From NCBI RefSeq assembly GCF_004123845.1, contig NZ_NBDP01000053.1:397695-461694 (forward strand): a stretch of 64,000 bases of DNA, given 5' to 3'. Both the position numbers and the translations under genes were made by a program. The notes under the pieces were generated by a model. That model was not told the DNA's origin. It ran no database searches and saw nothing but the letters and a program-made list of their open reading frames with translations. Below are positions 34,760-43,483 of this stretch, piece after piece (within the stretch, counting starts at the first letter, position 1; each line of letters opens with the position of its first letter). This DNA is from Allobosea sp. Tri-44. GTDB lineage: Bacteria > Pseudomonadota > Alphaproteobacteria > Rhizobiales > Beijerinckiaceae.

Positions 34760-35754
34760 TGACAGAGATTCTTCTTGGGAAATTGGAGAAATTTCCACTG
34801 CGTTCCATCTGGCTTGGGGAGGCAACAGATTTCACGCCCTGGCTTGCGGAAAATCTCGACAAGCTTGGCGAGCGGATCGGCATGGAGCTTGAACTTGAAT
34901 CAACGGAAGTCACCGCTGGTGACTTTTCTGCTGACATTGTGGCGCGTGAAGTGTCAACGAACCGCAAAGTTATTATTGAGAATCAGTTTGGGCAGACAGA
35001 TCATCGTCATCTCGGTCAAATAATTACATATGCAGCTTCCCTGAATGCAGAGGTCATCGTTTGGATTTCTGAAAGAAGTCGACCGGAACACAAACTTGCT
35101 ATCGATTTCTTGAATAGCAATTTCAAGGGGAATGTCATATTCTTTGCGGTAGAAGCTTCTATCGTCCGTATTGAGAATTCGAAGCCAGCATTTCTGTTGG
35201 ATGTCGTCTCTGAACCGGTCGAGGCACCGATTCCATCGGGGGTTGTTAATGAAACGATCTCAGAGACGAGAGAGAAGTATCGTCAATATTTTCAGCAGCT
35301 TATTGATGATCTTAGGGTGATTCATAAATTTACTAATGCTCGCGCTGGGCAGCCGCAGAATTGGTATAGTTTCTCCTCTGAAAATTCAAAAATATTCAAA
35401 TATGGAACAAGTTTCAGTCAAGGTGGTCAAGTTCGAGTCGAGATATACATTGATTGCGACGATAAGGAGCGGAATGAAGCCTTGTTTGAGTGCTTGCAGG
35501 GAAAAGGGGCTGAGCTTGAAGCGAGTTTTGGATCTCCTCTAAGTTGGGAGAAGCTTGAAAGCCGACGCGCATGTCGTATCGCTATCTACCGAGACGGTGA
35601 TATAGATGCGGAAACAGAACTTCTTAATGAAATTAAATCCTGGAGTATTTCTAACTTAATTAAATTTAAGACGATTTTCCCAAATTATATTGCCTCGTGT
35701 TTGACCGAAATATCATCCAAGGCGCCCGCTGGAGATGGTATGGCAGCGGAATGA
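34759..35754 (+). CDS. DUF4268 protein with N-terminal PD-(D/E)XK-like nuclease fold, AT-rich
   Basis: The 331-residue product has two parts. Residues about 1-150 resemble a PD-(D/E)XK nuclease: Asp59 in GDFSADIVARE, then Glu74-x-Gln76 in KVIIENQFGQTDHRHLGQII, with Gln in place of the usual Lys. Residues about 170-325 match the DUF4268 pattern (REKYRQYFQQLIDDLR, then RVEIYIDCDDKERNEALFE). Base composition differs sharply from its neighbours; 35281-35340 has only 19 G/C in 60. It overlaps ruvB by one base and the next gene by ATGA. A role in restriction of foreign DNA is possible but unproven. Confidence 0.82.
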   Translation: MTEILLGKLEKFPLRSIWLGEATDFTPWLAENLDKLGERIGMELELESTEVTAGDFSADIVAREVSTNRKVIIENQFGQTDHRHLGQIITYAASLNAEVIVWISERSRPEHKLAIDFLNSNFKGNVIFFAVEASIVRIENSKPAFLLDVVSEPVEAPIPSGVVNETISETREKYRQYFQQLIDDLRVIHKFTNARAGQPQNWYSFSSENSKIFKYGTSFSQGGQVRVEIYIDCDDKERNEALFECLQGKGAELEASFGSPLSWEKLESRRACRIAIYRDGDIDAETELLNEIKSWSISNLIKFKTIFPNYIASCLTEISSKAPAGDGMAAE

Positions 35755-36278
35755 GACATCTCTGTCAAAAGGCCGCGGCGGCAGCTGCTCTTGTGGTCCT
35801 GTCTCTGCCAGGCCACGCCGCCGAACCCACGCCCGATGCGACGGTGCGCAAGGCCTATGAGGTCACGCAAAAGACGTTGGATGGCGGTGGCGAGCCACCC
35901 TGGCGACCGCCGCATCGCGACGCGCTGATGAGCAAGAATCTGGCGGCGCTGTTTGCCCGCGACGACCGCTACCAGGATGAGAGCGGCGATATCGGCCATG
36001 TCGGGGCCGATCCGTTCATCAATGGGCAGGATGGCGAGGTCAAGGATCTTCAGATCGGTCTCGCCGGCAAAGCCTCGCGCGGGCGGGCTCGGGTGGTCGC
36101 TTCCTTCCGCAGCTTTGGCCAGAAGATGGCCGTCCGCTTCCTGATGGTGGAGGAAGGCGGCGGCTGGCGCATCGACGACATCGTCAATCGCATCGACGGC
36201 AAGGCCTATTCGATCCGCGCCGCCCTGTCGCAGCCCTATGATTGCGGCTCGTTCATGGGCAAGCCCTGCAGTCGCTGA
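35751..36278 (+). CDS. secreted DUF3828-like protein
   Basis: This 175-residue protein starts in an ATGA overlap with the AT-rich gene, but has the GC-rich composition of the host. It has a signal peptide (RHLCQKAAAAAALVVLSLPG, cleaved after GHAA). The mature part contains VGADPFINGQDGEVKDLQI near residue 82 and FLMVEEGGGWRIDDIV near 128, the pattern of the DUF3828/NTF2-like periplasmic proteins. Function unknown. It probably shares the ruvAB transcript. Confidence 0.78.
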   Translation: MRHLCQKAAAAAALVVLSLPGHAAEPTPDATVRKAYEVTQKTLDGGGEPPWRPPHRDALMSKNLAALFARDDRYQDESGDIGHVGADPFINGQDGEVKDLQIGLAGKASRGRARVVASFRSFGQKMAVRFLMVEEGGGWRIDDIVNRIDGKAYSIRAALSQPYDCGSFMGKPCSR

Positions 36279-36601
36279 CGATCGCTCAGTGGAGGGTAGC
36301 CTTTTGGCTGTGCCCATTGCGCCCGCCCGCCGGACGCCCTGTCGACGTTTGACCCGTCCGCGTGCCCGCCTTCATGGATTTTGGCCTGTCGTGGCTGGTC
36401 TCTGCCTGTTCCTTCTTTTCCTTCAGCGCTCGGCGCGCCTTCTGCCGCTGGGTGGCCTGCTTCAGCTTGCGCATCGCGGTCTCCGTCTCGCTCTCAAGCT
36501 GGAACGAGGGGAGCCGCATACGGTTCCGATGGCTGCGTCGCGGTTGTTCGTGTGGGGCAGGCCGGTCTAAGGATCGTGCGCCAATCTGCAGAAGGACTGT
36601 C
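36279..36601. other. 323-base region between the DUF3828 gene and ybgC
   Basis: The only notable content is a possible small basic ORF on the minus strand (36286-36519). The final 15 bases carry AGAAGGAC, the likely ribosome site for ybgC. No palindrome or clear promoter was seen. Confidence 0.6.
36286..36519 (-). CDS. possible small basic protein
   Basis: This frame could encode about 77 residues, very rich in Lys, Arg and Gln (AMRKLKQATQRQKARRALKE) and ending GRNGHSQKATLH. The composition resembles small nucleic-acid-binding proteins, but no family is recognised and the ribosome-binding site is weak. A longer frame opens at 36621 but would run over the ybgC start. It may be non-coding. Confidence 0.3.
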   Translation of the reverse strand: MRLPSFQLESETETAMRKLKQATQRQKARRALKEKKEQAETSHDRPKSMKAGTRTGQTSTGRPAGGRNGHSQKATLH

Positions 36602-37009
36602 ATGGCCGGCGCCCACAGCATCTCCGTCCGCGTCTATTACGAGGACACCGACTTCTCCGGCGTCGTCTACCACGCCTCCTATCTGCGCTTCATGGAGCGT
36701 GGTCGTACCGAGCTGATCCGGGCGCTCGGCATCGAGCAGCGCGAGCTCTTCGACGGCGATGCGGCGCTCGGCTTCGCGGTCCGGCGCATGCTGATCGATT
36801 TCATGAAGCCCGCCGTGATGGACGATCTGCTCACGGTCGAGACGAAGCCGACGGTGGCGCGCGGCGCCACCATGGAACTCGACCAACGCATCCTGCGCGG
36901 CGAGGAGGTGCTGATCACGGCGCAGGTCAAGGTCGCCTGTATCGGCGGCGGCAAGGCGCGGCGCATTCCCGATGTGCTGCGGCATCGGCTCGGACTGGAA
37001 ATCATCTGA
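36602..37009 (+). CDS. ybgC: Tol-Pal-associated acyl-CoA thioesterase
   Basis: This 135-residue hotdog-fold thioesterase has the YbgC catalytic block YYEDTDFSGVVYHASYLRFM near residue 12 (Asp in EDTD) followed by ERGRTELIRALG. YbgC hydrolyses acyl-CoA or acyl-ACP and associates with phospholipid synthesis. It normally precedes tolQ directly; here a TetR gene and a DUF2852 gene, about 2 kb, lie between. Confidence 0.92.
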   Translation: MAGAHSISVRVYYEDTDFSGVVYHASYLRFMERGRTELIRALGIEQRELFDGDAALGFAVRRMLIDFMKPAVMDDLLTVETKPTVARGATMELDQRILRGEEVLITAQVKVACIGGGKARRIPDVLRHRLGLEII

Positions 37010-37195
37010 GAGATCGGCCGCGAGTTCTACTGGCGCGGCAGCCTGACGCGACCATCTGCGCTTCCGGTGCTCACGGACTTATGTCCGCTCCGCTCCGGTT
37101 CTCGACAGTCACGCCATTCAGCTCGCGCCAGCGAACTCTCGACCGATCTCTTCGAGAGCTCATGCTGCCTGCTGGCATCGACGCTGACGGATCGC

Positions 37196-37216
37196 CATGT
37201 TAGGGCCCGTAACATG
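37196..37216. promoter_or_regulatory. candidate TetR operator overlapping the regulator's start codon
   Basis: CATGTTA and TAACATG are perfect 7-bp arms around GGGCCCG, and the right arm contains the ATG of the TetR gene. A dimer bound here would block its own expression. The assignment rests on symmetry and position. Confidence 0.5.
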
Positions 37217-37861
37217 AGCTGGAAACGCAACGAGCCCGAGCAGCCGCGGGGCTATCACCACGGCAACCTCAAGGAGGCGCTGGTGCGTGCCGCCCTGGGG
37301 CTTATCGGCGAGAAGGGCCCGAACGGCTTCACCTTCGCCGAAGCCGCCCGCATGGCCGGCGTCAGCCCAGCCGCGCCCTATCGGCATTATCGCGACCGTG
37401 ATGAATTGCTGGCTGATGTCGCGGTGCGGGGGTTCACCGCCTTCGAGGCCGCCCTGGCCAAGGCCTGGAACGGCGGCAAGCCGGATGCCGAGACGGCCTT
37501 CCACCGGCTCGGTCCGGCCTATCTCGCCTTCGCTCATGACGAGCCGGCTTTCTATTCGGCAATGTTCGAAGCCGGTGTCCCGCTTGACGCGAGCCCGGAG
37601 CTGCGCGCCGCCGCCGATCGCGCCTTCCAGCAATTGCGCCAGGCCGCGGAGACGCTGATCGCGGTGCTGCCGCAGGGAAAGCGGCCGCCGGCGCTGATGA
37701 TGGCGCTGCATATCTGGGCGATGTCGCACGGCGTCGCGGCGCTGTTCGGCCGCGCCGATGCCGGCCGGCGGCCGCTGCCGATGTCGGCCGCCGACCTGCT
37801 CGAGGCTGGAATGCTGGTCTATCTCAAAGGCCTGGGCCTGCCCCCCGATCAAGCGGTCTGA
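37214..37861 (+). CDS. TetR/AcrR-family transcriptional regulator
   Basis: The 215-residue protein has an N-terminal helix-turn-helix: GYHHGNLKEALVRAALGLIG, then FTFAEAARMAGVSPAAPYRH near residue 43 and YRDRDELLADVAVRGF. The C-terminal ligand-binding half resembles the WHG/TetR_C group (PAYLAFAHDEPAFYSAMFEA near 103). The ligand is unknown. It probably controls itself through 37196-37216, and possibly the DUF2852 gene downstream through 37921-37943. Confidence 0.9.
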   Translation: MSWKRNEPEQPRGYHHGNLKEALVRAALGLIGEKGPNGFTFAEAARMAGVSPAAPYRHYRDRDELLADVAVRGFTAFEAALAKAWNGGKPDAETAFHRLGPAYLAFAHDEPAFYSAMFEAGVPLDASPELRAAADRAFQQLRQAAETLIAVLPQGKRPPALMMALHIWAMSHGVAALFGRADAGRRPLPMSAADLLEAGMLVYLKGLGLPPDQAV

Positions 37862-37920
37862 CGTTTCGCGGAAAATTTTGATCCGGCTGTCTTGAAAGCC
37901 TTGGCAGGTGCGTCCAGATA

Positions 37921-37943
37921 TGTGAATGTGATTTACATTCACA
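37921..37943. promoter_or_regulatory. strong inverted repeat, candidate TetR-type operator
   Basis: TGTGAATGT and ACATTCACA are perfect 9-bp arms around GATTT. It lies 59 bases after the TetR stop and 185 bases before the DUF2852 start. TGTGAATGT-type sites with short AT-rich centres are typical of TetR-family operators. Confidence 0.5.
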
Positions 37944-37962
37944 CGGTCGGCGAGGGCCGGAT

Positions 37963-37988
37963 CTGATCAGGTTGGATAACCTGATCAG
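37963..37988. promoter_or_regulatory. 11-bp inverted repeat in the DUF2852 upstream region
   Basis: CTGATCAGGTT and AACCTGATCAG pair perfectly with a GGAT loop. It could be an operator or an RNA hairpin; no T-run follows. Confidence 0.45.
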
Positions 37989-38025
37989 TGAATCCGTCCC
38001 TCACTCCTAAATGGAGACCGTTTTG

Positions 38026-38053
38026 CCGATCAGCCCGCTTACAGGCTGATCGG
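38026..38053. promoter_or_regulatory. 10-bp inverted repeat in the DUF2852 upstream region
   Basis: CCGATCAGCC and GGCTGATCGG pair with an eight-base loop, 75 bases before the DUF2852 start. The core GATCAG is shared with the repeat at 37963-37988, which suggests a repeated binding site or alternative RNA pairing between the two. Confidence 0.45.
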
Positions 38054-38127
38054 AACGGGCTCCGAGCCGATCGGGAGGTTGGCCGGCAGCGGCATCCGTC
38101 GCTGTCATTCAGGTTCGAGAGGAATCG

Positions 38128-38580
38128 ATGCCGATCGTCGCAAAGCTTGATGAATACGGAAAAGGGGCCTGGATCGCCTTTGCGGTGCTCGGCTTCATCA
38201 TTTTCTGGCCGCTGGGTCTGGCGACCCTGGTCTTTCTGTTCTGGAGTGGACGCATGGGACATGGTTGTGGACCGGCACGTTACGAGCACCGGATGAATCG
38301 CCTGCAGGACAAGATGGAGCGCCTGCGCGAGCGCATGGGCGGGGCTCAGCCCTTCGGTCGTGGCGGCTTCGGCGGCGGCTGGGGCCGCGGTCCGTCGTCG
38401 AGCGGCAACCGCGCCTTCGACGAATATCGTGACGAGACGCTGCGCCGTCTCGAGGACGAGCAGCGCGAATTCCACGACTTCCTCGGCCGGCTGCGCATGG
38501 CCAAGGACAAGGCCGAGTTCGACCAGTTCATGAACACGCGCCGTCCCAGCACTGGCACGGATACCGTCGAAAGCGCCTGA
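38128..38580 (+). CDS. DUF2852 membrane protein
   Basis: The 150-residue protein has one membrane segment near residues 15-40 (WIAFAVLGFIIFWPLGLATL), a short basic region, a Gly/Arg-rich linker (FGRGGFGGGWGRG near 76-88), and a C-terminal helix with FDEYRDETLRRLEDEQREFH, the DUF2852 hallmark. Function unknown; the family is common in Hyphomicrobiales. A terminator-like hairpin follows the stop. The long palindrome-rich leader suggests tight regulation. Confidence 0.85.
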   Translation: MPIVAKLDEYGKGAWIAFAVLGFIIFWPLGLATLVFLFWSGRMGHGCGPARYEHRMNRLQDKMERLRERMGGAQPFGRGGFGGGWGRGPSSSGNRAFDEYRDETLRRLEDEQREFHDFLGRLRMAKDKAEFDQFMNTRRPSTGTDTVESA

Positions 38581-38971
38581 CCCGCCCCGTCAGTCCTGTC
38601 GACTATCGGCGGCCCGCTTCCTCATGGAAGCGGGCCGTTGGCGTTTATGGGCCGCATCTCGACGAAACGCTTCGCGCACGAGGCCGCGGCATACAGCTAC
38701 GGACCCCTCCTGGATGCGGCCCGCATGGCCGTCATAACGCGATATTAACCATGCCGGCCCTTAACCTCGATGGGGATTTAGCGGGACACAAGGCCTCTGG
38801 CGCACGCGAGCACCGCCGTTTGGCCCATCTTTCGCCGAATTCAGCGGCAATTGGTGTCGATGGCATATCCCCGGAGCGCAGATCGGGCGGCGGCGCGACC
38901 TTCGCGGCGCAAGCTACAGGCTGTGCGGGACTGAACTTAGTTTCGCGCCCGCCAGGCAGAAGGATGACAGG
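38581..38971. other. 391-base gap before tolQ
   Basis: It holds a terminator-like hairpin near the start (38610-38637). The rest is GC-rich and should carry the tol operon promoter. The AT-richer stretch GATATTAACC near 38741-38750 could be part of it, but no pair of boxes is convincing. A possible 74-codon frame (38751-38975) that runs into tolQ has no family features. Confidence 0.6.
38610..38637 (+). terminator. probable terminator after the DUF2852 gene
   Basis: CGGCCCGCTTCC and GGAAGCGGGCCG form a perfect 12-bp stem with a TCAT loop. The following TTGGCGTTT is only a weak T-run. Confidence 0.65.
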
Positions 38972-39685
<714 letters not shown>

Positions 39686-39696
39686 GGGCCTGAATC

Positions 39697-40146
39697 ATGG
39701 GCATGTCAGCCGCAACTGGGGCCAAGGCCGGGGGACGCCGTGGGCGTCGCCCGCGCCGTCATGGCGCCATCGCCGAGATCAACATGACGCCGTTCATCGA
39801 CGTCATGCTGGTGTTGCTGATCATCTTCATGGTCGCCGCGCCGCTGATCGCGACGGGCGTGCCGATCGACCTGCCGCAAACCGGCGCCAAGCCGATCAAT
39901 GTCGATCAGAAGCCGGTCACCATCGCCATCGACGACAAGGGCCAGATCTTCCTTCAGGACCAGCCGACGCTGGAGCCCGACCTCGTCCAGAAGCTGCAAA
40001 CGGTCGCCAAAGAGGGTTTCGACCAACGGATTTACGTGCGCGGCCACAAGCAGGTGGACTATGGCCGCGTCGCTTCCGTGATGGCGACGATCACCAGCGC
40101 CGGCTTCAAACGCGTGGCGCTGGTCACCGAACCGAATTCGCGTTGA
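39697..40146 (+). CDS. tolR: Tol-Pal system protein TolR
   Basis: The 149-residue protein has a basic N-terminus and one membrane helix, preceded by AEINMTPFIDVMLVLLIIFM near residue 27, in which Asp is the proton-carrying residue. The C-terminal periplasmic domain carries LPQTGAKPINVDQKPVTIAI and RGHKQVDYGRVASVMATITS. It pairs with TolQ. Confidence 0.94.
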   Translation: MGMSAATGAKAGGRRGRRPRRHGAIAEINMTPFIDVMLVLLIIFMVAAPLIATGVPIDLPQTGAKPINVDQKPVTIAIDDKGQIFLQDQPTLEPDLVQKLQTVAKEGFDQRIYVRGHKQVDYGRVASVMATITSAGFKRVALVTEPNSR

Positions 40147-40168
40147 ACGAGAAGGTGCCGTCGCGTTG

Positions 40169-41314
40169 ATGGTTTCGCGTTCCGAGCCGGGCTTGGCGAT
40201 CTCCGCCCTGGGCCACGCGACCGTTCTGGTCGCGGGGCTGCTGGCGTTTGCCGGCGCGACGCCGCTGCCTGAGCATCAGGAAGCTATCGCGGTCGAGGTG
40301 GTCGATCCCTCGGCGCTGAACCAGGTCACCCGCGGCGAGCGCCAGGCCGAGAAGGTCCAGGAGCAGCCGCAGCAGCGGGCCGAGCGCCAGTCCGAGGTCG
40401 TCGAGCGCAAGGAAGCAGGCGAAGCCAAGCAGGATACGCCTGCGCCGCCGTCGCGCCCGCCGGAGCTCAAGGTTGCCGACGACAATGCCGCAGCGCCGCT
40501 GCCGCCGGCCCGTCCGACCCCGAAGCCGACGCCGCCGGCCGAGCCGGTCAAGCAGCCGCCGCAGAAATCCGAGCAGGTCGCCGCCCAGGAAGCCGAGCTG
40601 CGCCGCGAGGAACTGGCCAAGCTCGCCGAGGAGGCCGACCGCGAGAGCAAGGCGAAGCAGGCCGAGCAGGAGGCCAAGGCCGCCGCCAAGGCGAAGGCCG
40701 AAGCCGAGGCGCAGGCGCGTGTCGAGGCGGCCAAGGCCGCCAAGCAGAAGGCCGAGGCGGAGGCCAAGGCCAAGGCGGAAGCCGAGCAGAAGGCCAAGAT
40801 CGCTGCCGAGGCCAAGGCTAAGCGCGAGGCGGAGGCCAAGGCCAAGCGCGAGGCCGAGATCGCCAAGAATTTCAACCCGAACGACATCGCCAAGCTCCTG
40901 CAATCGAAGGAGCAGGCGCAGTCCTCCGGTTCGAGTGCGCCGCAGATCAACCGCACCGCCTCGCTCGGCACCCAGACCGGTTCCTCGCAGAAGCTCTCGC
41001 CGTCGCTCAGGGCGCAGTTGATGGGCATCATCCAGGACCAGCTGCAGAAGTGCTGGAACGTGCCGATCGCGCTGCAGAGCGCGCAAAAGCCGGTGGTGCC
41101 GCAGGTGCGCATGAAGCTCAACACCGACGGTTCGCTCATCGGCCAGGCGAGCGTGACCAATTCTTCGCCCGACCCGCTCTTCCGGGTCGCGGCGGATTCG
41201 GCGCTGACGGCGACGCGTCGCTGCTCGCCGCTGCGCATTCCCGCGCAATTTGCTTCCTATTATGACGATTGGCGCGACGTCATCGTCAACTTCGACGCCA
41301 GGGACGTGCTGTGA
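40169..41314 (+). CDS. tolA: Tol-Pal system protein TolA
   Basis: This 381-residue protein has an N-terminal membrane anchor (ISALGHATVLVAGLLAFAGA near residue 11), a Pro-rich and then very long Ala/Lys/Glu coiled coil (about 45-235), and a C-terminal domain (LRAQLMGIIQDQLQKCWNVP near 275, VRMKLNTDGSLIGQASVTNS near 312). It spans the periplasm to reach Pal. A TTG one codon earlier is possible, but the ATG is preferred. The stop overlaps the tolB start. Confidence 0.88.
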   Translation: MVSRSEPGLAISALGHATVLVAGLLAFAGATPLPEHQEAIAVEVVDPSALNQVTRGERQAEKVQEQPQQRAERQSEVVERKEAGEAKQDTPAPPSRPPELKVADDNAAAPLPPARPTPKPTPPAEPVKQPPQKSEQVAAQEAELRREELAKLAEEADRESKAKQAEQEAKAAAKAKAEAEAQARVEAAKAAKQKAEAEAKAKAEAEQKAKIAAEAKAKREAEAKAKREAEIAKNFNPNDIAKLLQSKEQAQSSGSSAPQINRTASLGTQTGSSQKLSPSLRAQLMGIIQDQLQKCWNVPIALQSAQKPVVPQVRMKLNTDGSLIGQASVTNSSPDPLFRVAADSALTATRRCSPLRIPAQFASYYDDWRDVIVNFDARDVL

Positions 41315-42678
41315 CCGCCATGGACCGCATCCATCATCCTGCCCTTCCTCCGGCTGGCAGGGCTACCGGGCCGACCCGTCGGCACGCGCTCGCGCTGACC
41401 GGCTCGGTGCTGGTCTTGCCGACGCTGATCGCACCTGCGCGAGCCGAACTGGTGATCGACCTGCGCAAGGGCACCTTCCAGCCGATGCCGATCGCGGTCG
41501 CCGATTTTGCCGGCGAGGGCGGGGCATTGGTCTCCGGCATCATCTCCAACAACCTGAAGCGCTGCGGCTACTTCCTGCCGATCGAGAAGGCGCGTCATCC
41601 AGAGAAAAACCCGCCCTTCGACGCGGCACCACAGTTCGAGGCCTGGAAGGCGGCCGGCGTGCAGGCGCTGGTGATCGGACGGGTCTCGCGCGATGGCGGT
41701 CGCCTCAAGGCCGAGTTCCGGCTCTGGGACGTGGTCGCCGGCCAGCAGATCGACGGCCAGCAATACTTCACCGACCCGAACAATTCCCGCCGGGTCGGCC
41801 ACATCATCTCGGACGCGGTCTTCACCAAGATCACCGGCGTCGGCGGCTTCTTCGACACCCGTGTCGTCTTCGTCGATGAATCCGGCTCGAAGGAGGCAAG
41901 GCGCAAGCGGCTCGCCATCATGGACCAGGACGGCGCCAATGTGCGCTACCTGACCGATGGCGCGACCTCGGTGGTGACGCCGCGTTATTCGCCTGTGGCC
42001 CAGGAAGTCACTTATATGGCGCAGCGCACCGGCGAGCAGCCGCGCGTGCATGTGCTGAACATCGAGACCGGACAGCGCCAGGTCGTCGGCAATTTCCCCG
42101 ACATGACGACGAGCCCGCGCTTCTCGCCCAATGGCGCCCGCATCGCGCTCAGCCTGCAGCAGGGCGGCAACGCCAATCTCTATGCGATCGATATCGGTTC
42201 GCGCACCACCCAGCGGCTGACCTCGACCGCGGCGATCGACACCTCGCCCTCCTTCGCGCCGGATGGCTCGCAGATCGTCTTCGAAAGCGACCGCGGCGGC
42301 TCGCAGCAGCTCTACCTCATGGGCGCCGGGGGTGGGGAGGGCAAGCGCATCTCCTTCGGCCAGGGGTCCTATTCGCAGCCCTCCTGGTCGCCGCGCGGCG
42401 ACCTCATCGCCTTCACCCGCCAGGGCGGCGGCGCCTTCTCGATCGGTGTGATGAAGCCGGACGGCTCGGGCGAGCGCATCCTGACCGAGGGCTTCCACAA
42501 CGAGGCGCCGAACTGGGCGCCGAACGGCCAGTACCTCATGTTCTTCCGCGATCCCGGCGGGCAATCCGGCGGCAAGCTCTACATGGTCGACATCACCGGC
42601 CGCGTTGAAGTCCCGGTGCCGACGCCGGCCTTCGCCTCGGACCCGACGTGGTCGCCACTGCTGACCGCCGCGCGCTGA
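41311..42678 (+). CDS. tolB: Tol-Pal system beta-propeller protein TolB
   Basis: The 455-residue periplasmic protein starts with GTG in a GTGA overlap (ATG at 41320 is an alternative). It has a signal sequence (RHALALTGSVLVLPTLIAPA), an N-terminal alpha/beta domain (VAGQQIDGQQYFTDPNNSRR near residue 149), and a six-bladed propeller with repeated S-P-x-F/Y-S-P-G-x-x-I blades such as FSPNGARIALSLQQGG and FAPDGSQIVFESDRGG. It contacts Pal and TolA. Confidence 0.94.
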   Translation: MTAMDRIHHPALPPAGRATGPTRRHALALTGSVLVLPTLIAPARAELVIDLRKGTFQPMPIAVADFAGEGGALVSGIISNNLKRCGYFLPIEKARHPEKNPPFDAAPQFEAWKAAGVQALVIGRVSRDGGRLKAEFRLWDVVAGQQIDGQQYFTDPNNSRRVGHIISDAVFTKITGVGGFFDTRVVFVDESGSKEARRKRLAIMDQDGANVRYLTDGATSVVTPRYSPVAQEVTYMAQRTGEQPRVHVLNIETGQRQVVGNFPDMTTSPRFSPNGARIALSLQQGGNANLYAIDIGSRTTQRLTSTAAIDTSPSFAPDGSQIVFESDRGGSQQLYLMGAGGGEGKRISFGQGSYSQPSWSPRGDLIAFTRQGGGAFSIGVMKPDGSGERILTEGFHNEAPNWAPNGQYLMFFRDPGGQSGGKLYMVDITGRVEVPVPTPAFASDPTWSPLLTAAR

Positions 42679-42855
42679 TGCAGGAATGCAACACCGATGC
42701 GCAGACCGCTTACGGCCACAATTGGTTAACCATACGCCGCAATGCCGCCACTTCGCCTTGTTCTGGCAAGGTCTCGTTTAGGTTGACACATCATTGATGG
42801 GTAACGCGTGACGCCGCCCGGCGCGCTCCGCGTCCGACATTCGGAGAGAATTGAC

Positions 42856-43356
42856 ATGCTCGCCTCCTTTGCTGCCAGCGCCCGCACCGTGCGCCTCGCT
42901 GCCGTCCTCCTGGGCGCGCTCGCCCTCGGCGCCTGCGCCAAGGATCAGAACGCCGATGGTTTCGGCGCCGGCGGCGCCGCCACCCCCGGCAGCGCGCAGG
43001 ATTTCGTCGTGAATGTCGGCGACCGCGTCTTCTTCGAGACCGACTCGACCGATTTGACCACGACCGCGGTCGCGACCCTCGACAAGCAGTCGGGATGGCT
43101 GCAGCGCTACCCGCGTTACACTTTCACCATCGAAGGCCATGCCGACGAGCGCGGCACCCGCGAATACAATTACTCGCTCGGCGCCCGCCGCGCCCAGACC
43201 GTGCGCGACTACCTCGCCTCGCGCGGCATCCCGGGCAACCGCATCCGCACTATCTCCTACGGCAAGGAGCGCCCGGTCGCCGTCTGCAACGACATTTCCT
43301 GCTGGTCGCAGAACCGGCGCGCCGTGACGGTGCTCGACGCCGGTGGCGGCGTCTGA
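42856..43356 (+). CDS. pal: peptidoglycan-associated lipoprotein Pal
   Basis: The 166-residue outer-membrane lipoprotein has a lipobox ending in LGALALGAC (acylated Cys near residue 25). Its OmpA-like domain contains FTIEGHADERGTREYNYSLG near 94 and ARRAQTVRDYL, with RISYGKERP-like ISYGKERPV and QNRRAV at the C-terminus. GGAGAGAA precedes the ATG. A terminator follows the gene. Confidence 0.95.
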   Translation: MLASFAASARTVRLAAVLLGALALGACAKDQNADGFGAGGAATPGSAQDFVVNVGDRVFFETDSTDLTTTAVATLDKQSGWLQRYPRYTFTIEGHADERGTREYNYSLGARRAQTVRDYLASRGIPGNRIRTISYGKERPVAVCNDISCWSQNRRAVTVLDAGGGV

Positions 43357-43383
43357 TCCAGGCGCCTGACAAGACTTGACGCA

Positions 43384-43417
43384 GCCGGCGCTTACCGCAA
43401 GGAAAGCGCCGGCTTTT
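43384..43417 (+). terminator. intrinsic terminator after pal
   Basis: GCCGGCGCTT and AAGCGCCGGC form a 10-bp stem with a ten-base loop and a TTTT tail. Confidence 0.85.
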
Positions 43418-43483
43418 CCATATTTTGGCCGCGGTATTCACGTGTGATAGTTCTGACTTCCGGGGCGATGCGGTTTGCTTGAC

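Noticed and set aside
42757..42811. Promoter for pal with TTGACA at 42783
   Set aside because: No acceptable -10 box is found at 16-18 bases from it, so it is not listed as a feature.
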